DNA of 10,717 bases from CALBLZ01 sp041917855 (GTDB lineage: Bacteria > Patescibacteriota > UBA1384 > CAILIB01): contig JAYRWT010000085.1 in the NCBI GenBank assembly GCA_041917855.1, forward strand, positions 1 to 10,717, read 5' to 3'. The notes beneath the pieces were generated by a model. It did no database searches. It saw nothing but the letters and a program-made list of their open reading frames with translations, and was not told the origin of the DNA. Positions 5,224 to 10,717 of this stretch are shown here, in pieces; positions within the stretch are counted from its first letter, which is position 1, and the number at the start of each line of letters is the position of its first letter. The position numbers and the translations under genes are program-made.

Positions 5224-5254
5224 GTATCCACATGTTTTCCACAAGTTATCCACA
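5224..5254 (+). promoter_or_regulatory. Three tandem DnaA boxes at 11-bp spacing
   Basis: GTATCCACA (5224-5232), TTTTCCACA (5235-5243) and the perfect TTATCCACA (5246-5254) all point right. Their starts are exactly 11 bp apart, about one helical turn, so three DnaA molecules would sit on the same face of the DNA. Confidence 0.85.
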
Positions 5255-5281
5255 AGTTCGGGAAATTATCGGTATTAATCT

Positions 5282-5286
5282 GGAGG
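5282..5286 (+). promoter_or_regulatory. Shine-Dalgarno sequence of dnaN
   Basis: GGAGG lies 4 nt before the dnaN ATG. It is the only strong Shine-Dalgarno sequence seen before a gene in this window, which fits a dnaN mRNA with a real leader running through oriC. Confidence 0.75.
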
Positions 5287-5290
5287 CGTA

Positions 5291-6400
5291 ATGAAGTTTA
5301 CCTGCAACCGTGAGGCTCTCGACAAGCAGCTCCAGTACGTTAGTCGAGTTGTGACTATTCGGCATACACTGCCAATTCTTTCAAACCTACTGCTGGAGAC
5401 TGATGAAGGAAAAATAAGCATTAGCGGTACCGACCTAGAACTAGCCATTGCTACCCATGTGGCTGCGGATATTGAGCAACAAGGAAGTTTTACTGTTCCG
5501 GCAAAGCTCTTTCAGGATTTTGTGCACCAAAACCCAGATTCAGAAATTACTTTTTCCTTAGAATCTAATGAGTTAATTTGTCGTAGCGAACAGGTTGAGG
5601 CGCGTATCCCAGGTATAGATGCGGATGAGTACCCAGCGCTGCCAAACATAGAAGAAAAGAATAGGATCATTCTCGATACTAAGGTTTTTACTGATGCGCT
5701 CAAACAAACCGTTATTGCCTGCGCTACCGACCCAGGTAGGCCGGTGCTCACCGGAGTTCTCTGCTCACTAGACCCAGAAGGGTTGGTTTTGGCTGCAACC
5801 GATAGTTTTAGGTTGGTGGAGCGACGCCTTCCTGCCGTAACAGTGCCAACTGCAGCAACCATCCTAATTCCCATGCGGACAGTACAAGAGTTGATTAGGA
5901 TTATTGGCCAGGTAGGTGAGCAGGAATCTCTTACTCTTACTATGAGTGACCAGCAGGCAGTCTTTCATGTTGCTGGTGTGGAGCTTTACTCCAGACTGCT
6001 TACGGGAACATTCCCTAAGTACCAAGCAATTATTCCACAGAATTTTGTGGCTACCGTCCCAGTAATGACAGGGGAGTTTATGCAGTCACTCCGCCTTACC
6101 TCAATCTTTTCACAAGCTGGAATCTCTAATGTAATGCTCGAGGTTCAAGTTGACGGAAGTCTGACCATGAGTAGCTACGGCACTCAGCGTGGGGGAGCAA
6201 AGAATACGGTAGCCGCTAAGGCTCAGACTGGATTCAGCCCACTACGTTGTGCTCTGAATGCTAAATTCTTACTCGATGCCTGCGGCGCAACAGGTGCAGA
6301 ACAGGTGAATCTAAAGTTTAGTGGCCCAACCTCCCCATTAGTAATAGAAACAGAAGACACTAACTACCTGCAGCTGGTCATGCCGATCCGCGTAGATTAA
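5291..6400 (+). CDS. dnaN: DNA polymerase III beta subunit (sliding clamp)
   Basis: The beta clamp forms a ring dimer that holds the replicative polymerase on DNA. The 369 residues fit the usual three-domain length. Recognisable segments are the N-terminal LPILSNLLLE (27-36), RPVLTGVL (150-157), ATDSFRL (169-175), LLTGTFPKY (236-244) and the C-terminal MPIRVD (364-369), which lines the partner-binding pocket. The ATG at 5291 has a GGAGG sequence 4 nt upstream. The gene lies directly after oriC and 2 nt before recF, with no terminator between, so dnaN-recF form one unit, possibly with dnaA read-through. Nothing is missing or unusual in the frame. Confidence 0.98.
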   Translation: MKFTCNREALDKQLQYVSRVVTIRHTLPILSNLLLETDEGKISISGTDLELAIATHVAADIEQQGSFTVPAKLFQDFVHQNPDSEITFSLESNELICRSEQVEARIPGIDADEYPALPNIEEKNRIILDTKVFTDALKQTVIACATDPGRPVLTGVLCSLDPEGLVLAATDSFRLVERRLPAVTVPTAATILIPMRTVQELIRIIGQVGEQESLTLTMSDQQAVFHVAGVELYSRLLTGTFPKYQAIIPQNFVATVPVMTGEFMQSLRLTSIFSQAGISNVMLEVQVDGSLTMSSYGTQRGGAKNTVAAKAQTGFSPLRCALNAKFLLDACGATGAEQVNLKFSGPTSPLVIETEDTNYLQLVMPIRVD

Positions 6401-6402
6401 GC

Positions 6403-7452
6403 ATGCAGCCACTCTTACACTCCCTACGACTGGTTAACTTTAGGAATCATAGGGACTATTCGATTACTTTTTCGCCTGTAACCATCATTACAGGGGCAAA
6501 TGGGAGTGGTAAAACATCGATCCTCGAGGCTATTTCCTATATATCGGTTGCTACATCTTGGAAAACCGAGAGAGATGCTGAAGTAATCTGTTGGGATGAA
6601 GGATTTTGCCGGGTTATTGGCGGAGCTACAGTAGAGCATGAACTAGCTCTGCAGCGTTCACCTTCTTACAAGCGGCTGCGCATAGATGGGATAAGCAAGC
6701 GCTTAAAAGATGTGTTGGGAGAACTTCCAACCGTTCTCTTTCAACCTGATGACAGCATGATCCTGTATGGGGCACCAGCCTATAGGCGCCAGCTTTTAGA
6801 TAGATTACTTAGTCAAACTGAGTCTGGCTATGCTCCGCAGTTACAGCAGTACCAGAAGGTACTCAAGCAGCGTAATAAGTTACTCAAGCGCGTACAGGAG
6901 GGGTTAGCGGGCGCAGCAGAACTAGACTACTGGGATGTGCAGTTGGCTGAGGTGGCCACAATTATTCAAGATGCCAGAGCGAAATTTGTAACCTATCTTC
7001 AGGAGAACCTTCCCAAGCGCTTTGCTGAGTTAATGCCGAGTACCGAACCAGTAAGTGTGCACTACCAGCGCTCTCCTGAATCTGAAGAGCTATTGGCAAA
7101 ACTTAGGCAGAGTAGGGAAAAAGAAATAGCGGCCGGTAGCACGTTGTATGGACCGCACCGTGAAGACCTTCTGTTTTTATATGGCAAAGTTTCAGCTGAT
7201 ACCGCAGTTTCACGCGGGCAAGGGCGTGCCTTAGTTGTAGCTCTAAAGCTGCTTGAGGTGGCTTATATTGAGTCCGTCACAGAAAAACGTGCCATACTCC
7301 TGCTTGATGATATTTTTTCTGAATTTGACGAAGAACGTCAGGTGCAATTACTTGCGTTACTGCCGAGCCATCAAACAATTTTAACCACAACCCACATTGA
7401 CGCATTGCGCGCCAAGATACCGACTGAGTTTAGTGAGGTTAACTTGAGTTAG
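6403..7452 (+). CDS. recF: DNA replication and repair protein RecF
   Basis: RecF is an SMC-like ABC ATPase that recognises gapped DNA and, with RecO and RecR, loads RecA. The 349 residues carry the N-terminal LRLVNFRNHRDY (8-19), Walker A GANGSGKTS (31-39), GPHREDL (250-256), the ABC signature SRGQGR (270-275), Walker B AILLLDDIF (297-305) with the following D-loop, and the switch histidine in TTTH (328-331). All catalytic motifs are intact. The start at 6403 is 2 nt after the dnaN stop and has no Shine-Dalgarno sequence, so translation is probably coupled to dnaN. It is the last rightward gene. gyrB, which often follows recF, is absent. Confidence 0.97.
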   Translation: MQPLLHSLRLVNFRNHRDYSITFSPVTIITGANGSGKTSILEAISYISVATSWKTERDAEVICWDEGFCRVIGGATVEHELALQRSPSYKRLRIDGISKRLKDVLGELPTVLFQPDDSMILYGAPAYRRQLLDRLLSQTESGYAPQLQQYQKVLKQRNKLLKRVQEGLAGAAELDYWDVQLAEVATIIQDARAKFVTYLQENLPKRFAELMPSTEPVSVHYQRSPESEELLAKLRQSREKEIAAGSTLYGPHREDLLFLYGKVSADTAVSRGQGRALVVALKLLEVAYIESVTEKRAILLLDDIFSEFDEERQVQLLALLPSHQTILTTTHIDALRAKIPTEFSEVNLS

Positions 7453-7472
7453 GTGAGTCCGAGGCCTAACTC
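7446..7472 (+). repeat. Hairpin over the recF stop codon
   Basis: GAGTTAGG (7446-7453) and CCTAACTC (7465-7472) form a perfect 8-bp stem with an 11-nt loop. The left arm contains the recF TAG stop. No T-run follows, so it more likely protects the mRNA 3' end than terminates transcription. Confidence 0.45.
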
Positions 7473-7518
7473 TTGCTTGTGGCTGATGAGTTGTTAAAAA
7501 CAGTACGACACCTGGTTA

Positions 7519-7545
7519 GGGTTTTTAAGATCTAATCAAAAACCC
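7519..7545. repeat. Hairpin that competes with the recF/rnj terminator
   Basis: GGGTTTTT (7519-7526) pairs perfectly with AAAAACCC (7538-7545). That second arm is also the left arm of the terminator at 7539-7567, so the two structures exclude each other. On the minus strand this stem could act as a second terminator-like element. Confidence 0.45.
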
Positions 7546-7567
7546 TGAGCTACTAACTCAGGGTTTT
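7539..7567. terminator. Bidirectional terminator between recF and rnj
   Basis: AAAACCCTGAG (7539-7549) pairs perfectly with CTCAGGGTTTT (7557-7567) around a 7-nt loop. The A-run on one side and T-run on the other let it work in both directions, as needed between the convergent recF and RNase J genes. The rest of 7453-7617 holds no gene. Confidence 0.85.
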
Positions 7568-7617
7568 CTCTATATCGAAAATGTCACTAACCAAACTCCC
7601 TGAACAAACAGTACTAC

Positions 7618-9789
7618 CTACACCTCAATAATAACTGGAATAACAATTGGTTCACGCTCGGTTTTTTGGTAGAGCATCTTGCTAATGAAATCGCGTAGGT
7701 CATTACGGATGGCAGGCATATCTATTTTGCTTTTGCCGGTGGTAGCGGTGGTCAGAAACTTCTTAATTTCCTGGCGAACATCGTTCACAAACTTCTCGTT
7801 CTCACGCATGTAAATAAAACCACGGGAGATAATATCTGGAGAGGTGACAAAAGCCTTTTTCTTGCTGTCGAATACAGAGATGATCACAAAGATACCGTCT
7901 TGCGCCATTGCTTGGCGATCGCGCAGTACTACAGCGCCAATGTCACCAACACCAAGGCCATCTACAATCACGTGACCAGCAGGTACGTGCTCATCAGTTA
8001 GGGTGATGGCACCGGTGTGGTCCATTAGTACAATCGAGCCGTTATCAGCAATCACTGTGCGTCCTGGATCAACTCCTGCTTCCTGTACGATTTTGCCGTG
8101 TAGCAGGCGCTTAGCGCGTTCACCGTGCAGTGGCATAAAGTAGCGAGGACGGATTAAGGCAGCTAAAAGCTTCAGGTCTTCTTGGTAGGCGTGACCAGAT
8201 GTGTGTACGTCTAGCACTTTGTTATACACCACACTTGCTCCTGCCTTATAGAGCATTTCCATCACATTACTCACAGAGCGTTCATTACCTGGAATAGGTG
8301 AGGCAGAAAGGATAACAGTGTCACCCTTCTTGATTTTAATCAGGCGGTGTTCACCCTTAGCCATACGGGAAAGGGCGGAGTTGTCCTGACCCTGGGCGCC
8401 GGTGGCCAGTACAAGAATCTGTGAGTCATTGAAGCGATTAAGTTCGCGTTCAGATATAATCGTGTGCTCAGGAATGTTCATGGCCTTCAGACCAATCGCC
8501 ATCTCCATGTTGTTCTGCATGCTGCGGCCCTGCACCAGCACCTTGCGACCAGTTTTGGCGGCAGCATTAATTGCCATCTGCATACGGTTGAGGTCTGAGG
8601 CAAACATGGATACGATTACACGATCTTTGGCCTCTTGCACCGACTGCATGATGGCAGCCTCTACAACCTTCTCGGAAACCGAGTGACCCGGGCGATCGGC
8701 GTTGGTTGAGTCCGAGAACATAAGGTCGACACCGCGTGAGCCAATGGCGGCTAGAGTGCGGTAATCAATCGGCTGTCCACTAGAAGGTGTGTAGTCAAAC
8801 TTCCAGTCAGTAGCGTAGACAATGCGACCGTTTGGAGTTTCAATTTCTAGGCCAACACAACCTGGAATGGAGTGGATTAGGCGGAATGGACGAACACGGA
8901 AGGCACCAAGCTGAATGACGTCCTTATCAGCTTCAATAGTAACCAATTTGTTGCGACCAAGCAGGTTAAACTCCTCTAAGCGACCCTTAACAATGCCAAG
9001 GGTGATCGGTGTTCCATACATGGTGGGGAATCCAAGGCGCTCAATGATATAGGGGATAGCACCAACGTGGTCCATGTGACCGTGGGTAATAATGGCACCG
9101 CGAATCTTGTGCTTTTTGTCGTCCAGGTAGCTTACATCAGGAATCAGGTAATCTACACCAAGCATTTCTGAGTCGGGGAAGAGAAAGCCCATATCGACGA
9201 TGATGATGTCATCACCGTATTCAAAGAGCGTCATATTCTTACCGATTTCCTCAAGCCCACCAAGTGGGATAATCCTCACCTTCTTGTCTGGTGTAGCACC
9301 AGGAGGAAGGGGTGAGCGCTGAGGGATAGTGGGGTTACTTGGTAGTGGCGTGGTGTAGGTACCAGCACTCATAACCGGTGCAACACTGCGATTGCCCTGG
9401 TTAAACTGCGGACGCGATTGTGGGCGACCAATCACCGGACGACGATCTTCACGGCGCTCGTTACGAGGTGGTTGACCCTCTGATTTACGAGGCTGAGCGG
9501 CCTGGTAAAAGGCAGTGCGCTTTACAGGCTGCTTATTGGCATCGCCGGTAGTATCTGAAGCCTGGACCTGTGCGGGGGCTGGTTTAGGAGTAGTCTGCGG
9601 AATAGCGGGTACGCGTGGGCGGAAGGATGTTGAGCTCTGTCCACGAGTTGGTAGAGGTCGGGTGGTGGTTGCTAACTTGCTTTCAGGGATCGGGAGGGGG
9701 GTTTTTCGGGTGCGTCCGCGGCGCTTTTCAGCCTTGCGTCCGCCTGCATTCTCTTCTGAGAAAACGTCTTTTTTGGTTGTAATATTCAT
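7618..9789 (-). CDS. rnj: Ribonuclease J with a long disordered N-terminal arm
   Basis: RNase J is a metallo-beta-lactamase/beta-CASP nuclease with endonuclease and 5'-3' exonuclease activity, central to mRNA decay and rRNA maturation where RNase E is absent. The catalytic body (about 168-723) has about 556 residues, the length of B. subtilis RNase J1. It shows the metal motif HGHMDH (236-241), His306 in IHSIPG, Asp328 in ATDWKFD, the beta-CASP segment SDSTNADRPGHSVSE (359-373), TGAQGQ (463-468), HTSGH (529-533) and PLHGE (553-557). A C-terminal domain follows. Residues 1-167 are an unusual extension rich in Pro, Arg, Thr, Ser and Gln with basic clusters such as RRGRTRK and RNERREDRRP, predicted disordered. 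The ATG at 9787-9789 overlaps the stop of the upstream uracil-DNA glycosylase gene as ATGA, which supports this start. The next in-frame ATG is codon 140. Confidence 0.96.
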   Translation of the reverse strand: MNITTKKDVFSEENAGGRKAEKRRGRTRKTPLPIPESKLATTTRPLPTRGQSSTSFRPRVPAIPQTTPKPAPAQVQASDTTGDANKQPVKRTAFYQAAQPRKSEGQPPRNERREDRRPVIGRPQSRPQFNQGNRSVAPVMSAGTYTTPLPSNPTIPQRSPLPPGATPDKKVRIIPLGGLEEIGKNMTLFEYGDDIIIVDMGFLFPDSEMLGVDYLIPDVSYLDDKKHKIRGAIITHGHMDHVGAIPYIIERLGFPTMYGTPITLGIVKGRLEEFNLLGRNKLVTIEADKDVIQLGAFRVRPFRLIHSIPGCVGLEIETPNGRIVYATDWKFDYTPSSGQPIDYRTLAAIGSRGVDLMFSDSTNADRPGHSVSEKVVEAAIMQSVQEAKDRVIVSMFASDLNRMQMAINAAAKTGRKVLVQGRSMQNNMEMAIGLKAMNIPEHTIISERELNRFNDSQILVLATGAQGQDNSALSRMAKGEHRLIKIKKGDTVILSASPIPGNERSVSNVMEMLYKAGASVVYNKVLDVHTSGHAYQEDLKLLAALIRPRYFMPLHGERAKRLLHGKIVQEAGVDPGRTVIADNGSIVLMDHTGAITLTDEHVPAGHVIVDGLGVGDIGAVVLRDRQAMAQDGIFVIISVFDSKKKAFVTSPDIISRGFIYMRENEKFVNDVRQEIKKFLTTATTGKSKIDMPAIRNDLRDFISKMLYQKTEREPIVIPVIIEV

Positions 9790-10391
9790 ATGGTTAATAA
9801 TTTCTTGAGTACTCGGGGGATATTAGTAAAATCTTCCTCGAGTGTCTGCCGCATACCGCCGTTATACAGGGCGACTGCAGGGTGGTAGAGGGCAAGGTAC
9901 ACCTGGCCGTTATAGCGCTTAGGCTGGCCGTGAACCTCAGATATTTTTTGGTTAGGGATAAAGTGGGAAAGGGCGTGTCGCCCCAGGGTAACAATAAGTT
10001 TGGGTTTAATTGCAGCAATTTGCTGGTCAAGGTAGAGCGGTGCACAAGTCTCTTTTTCGTCGGGGAGAGGGTCGCGATTTCCGGGTGGCCGACATTTCAC
10101 AATGTTGGTAATAAACACATCTGAGCGTTCCATACCGATGCCCGCTAAGAGGGAATCAAGGAGACGACCAGATGCGCCGCAGAATGGGATACCCTGCTCA
10201 TCCTCATTTTTACCAGGACCTTCACCCACAAACATAACGGTGGCATGAGGGTTACCTTGACCTGGGACGGCATTGGTACGACCTTCGCAGAGACGGCAGG
10301 CAGTGCAGCCGCGAATTGCTTGTGCAAGGTTTGCTAAATCCTGTGTTGTAGAGTCTTCCAGAGCTGGTGAGCTATTCGTGCGGGCGGGCAT
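9786..10391 (-). CDS. Family 4 (4Fe-4S) uracil-DNA glycosylase
   Basis: Removes uracil from DNA arising from cytosine deamination or dUTP misincorporation. The 201 residues carry the family 4 cluster ligands: Cys29 and Cys32 in GCTACRLC, then Cys100 (KCRPPGNR) and Cys116, with the expected 15 residues between the last two. The catalytic motif GEGPGKNEDEQGIPF (56-70) and the DNA-binding HPAVALYNGGMR (about 165-176) are present. An extra Cys35 follows the CxxC pair. The short, polar N-terminus before residue 18 is poorly conserved in the family, so the ATG at 10389-10391 is likely but not certain, and no Shine-Dalgarno sequence precedes it. The TGA stop overlaps the RNase J start, so the two are probably translationally coupled in one operon. 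Confidence 0.95.
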   Translation of the reverse strand: MPARTNSSPALEDSTTQDLANLAQAIRGCTACRLCEGRTNAVPGQGNPHATVMFVGEGPGKNEDEQGIPFCGASGRLLDSLLAGIGMERSDVFITNIVKCRPPGNRDPLPDEKETCAPLYLDQQIAAIKPKLIVTLGRHALSHFIPNQKISEVHGQPKRYNGQVYLALYHPAVALYNGGMRQTLEEDFTNIPRVLKKLLTI

Positions 10392-10476
10392 ACGTAAAAA
10401 GACGCGATGCGCGGATGGAGAAGTGAATATCAGCCGAATAGACGGTCAGAACAAGAGAGAAACAAACACGGTGTAC
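10392..10476. other. Intergenic gap upstream of the uracil-DNA glycosylase gene
   Basis: This 85-bp gap separates the right-edge gene from the uracil-DNA glycosylase gene on the same strand. I see no convincing -35/-10 pair, Shine-Dalgarno sequence or terminator in it. It may hold a weak promoter, or the three genes may be cotranscribed. Confidence 0.4.
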
Positions 10477-10717
10477 TTAAAGTATAGGGGAAGGTGGCTG
10501 ATTTGTCAATCTGACACGTGTAACAGAGGGAAGTTTTGCAGCTTGAGCATAGCTGTTTAGTTGCTTCAGAAGCTCTCCTTCGATCAAATGAAAATCAAGG
10601 CGATGTTCAGGTGCTACGTAGATGTTGAGTACCCGCTGCTTAACGGAAATAGCCCTCAGAATGTCTGGGTAAAGTTCCTCTGCTTTAGTGCAAAGTAGAC
10701 CAGCGGCTACGCGGGGC
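10477..10717 (-). CDS. C-terminal end of a DUF721/DciA-like protein (5' end outside the window)
   Basis: The minus-strand frame is open from the right edge to a TAA at 10477-10479 and gives 79 residues. They read AAGLLCTKAEELYP, then SVKQRVLNIYVAP, then EGELLKQLN and finally VTRVRLTN. This order fits the end of DUF721/DciA-type proteins: a strand-forming stretch (normally LxVxVxSxxW), a helix with ELL..LN, and a final strand VxxIRF. The usual Trp after the strand is not present, and the tail QPPSPIL is short. DciA proteins are linked to replicative helicase loading in many bacteria that lack DnaC. Small DUF721 proteins in other lineages are uncharacterised. There is no ATG in the visible part, which agrees with truncation by the window edge. 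The same direction and short distance suggest cotranscription with the uracil-DNA glycosylase and RNase J genes. Confidence 0.5.
   Translation of the reverse strand, partial: PRVAAGLLCTKAEELYPDILRAISVKQRVLNIYVAPEHRLDFHLIEGELLKQLNSYAQAAKLPSVTRVRLTNQPPSPIL

Larger units (their letters stand above)
4982..5290 (+). other. Chromosomal origin of replication (oriC)
   Basis: The 309-bp dnaA-dnaN gap has the full layout of a bacterial origin. From left to right it shows a T-rich, melting-prone stretch (4981-5008), a DnaA-trio element (5009-5023), a GC cluster (5024-5032) and a DnaA box (5036-5044). A 17-bp palindrome follows, and then at least six more boxes up to 5254. The leftmost three boxes point left and the rightmost four point right. 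A 107-codon open frame (4968-5291) crosses the region but is composed of box sequences and is not a credible gene. Location, boxes and unwinding element agree, so the call is firm although no experiment supports it. Confidence 0.93.

Noticed and set aside
4968..5291. 107-codon + strand open frame across oriC, ending in a TAATG overlap with dnaN
   Set aside because: Its residues are dictated by the DnaA boxes and AT-rich element, it resembles no protein, and it begins inside dnaA. The overlap with dnaN is tempting, but an origin spanned by chance by an open frame is the simpler reading.
8402..8686. Open frame antisense to the RNase J gene
   Set aside because: It is a shadow of the highly conserved RNase J coding strand, with no start signals or recognisable protein.
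9786..9788. Alternative genetic code with UGA as glycine
   Set aside because: UGA ends the uracil-DNA glycosylase gene at the expected place, and no conserved frame here needs UGA read-through.
10550..10620. Apparent frameshift in the right-edge DUF721-like gene
   Set aside because: It came from misreading a base while reverse-complementing. On recheck the frame is continuous from 10716 to the stop at 10477.
1..10717. Novel defence system, mobile element or CRISPR array
   Set aside because: Every long frame is a conserved housekeeping gene or a small membrane protein. No transposase, integrase, spaced direct repeats or toxin-antitoxin pair is seen.

Overview
The window holds a bacterial chromosomal replication origin and the conserved genes around it. 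The core is a complete dnaA-oriC-dnaN-recF segment on the + strand, with the divergent rpmH-rnpA-yidD-yidC cluster on its left. The compact genes, the type IV pilus ATPase near the origin, the signal-peptide-less YidC, the single long RNase J and the scarcity of Shine-Dalgarno sequences suggest a Patescibacteria/CPR-type genome, possibly Saccharibacteria. That placement is an inference from style, not from a search. TGA is used as a normal stop (the uracil-DNA glycosylase gene ends in TGA), so the UGA=Gly recoding of some CPR lineages does not apply.

Layout, left to right. 1-993 (+): C-terminal part of a PilB/GspE-type secretion ATPase, cut by the window edge. 1010-1456 (-): a four-helix membrane protein of unknown function. 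1489-1578: a gene-free block of strong inverted repeats that could be a structured RNA. 1588-1615: a terminator for the leftward operon. 1621-1710 (-): tRNA-Ser(CGA). 1729-3397 (-): yidC, yidD, rnpA and rpmH, transcribed leftward from a promoter at 3405-3433. 3513-3541: the dnaA promoter, with a perfect DnaA box in its spacer. 3551-4981 (+): dnaA. 4982-5290: oriC, with a T-rich and DnaA-trio unwinding element, a GC cluster and at least seven DnaA boxes. 5291-7452 (+): dnaN and recF. 7453-7617: a convergent intergenic region with a bidirectional terminator and alternative hairpins. 7618-9789 (-): RNase J with a long disordered N-terminal arm. 9786-10391 (-): family 4 Fe-S uracil-DNA glycosylase, overlapping the RNase J start by ATGA. 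10477-10717 (-): C-terminal end of a DUF721/DciA-like protein, cut by the right edge.

The right-hand genes deal with replication start (DnaA, clamp), recombinational repair (RecF), uracil repair (UDG) and RNA decay (RNase J). The left-hand cluster combines a ribosomal protein, the tRNA-processing RNase P protein, two membrane-insertion factors and a tRNA. No mobile element, CRISPR array or clearly novel multi-gene system is visible. The most interesting material is small-scale: the textbook but unusually clean origin architecture, leaderless-looking promoters for rpmH and dnaA, the Arg-to-Gln change in the YidC groove, the RNase J arm and the unexplained structured block at 1489-1578.
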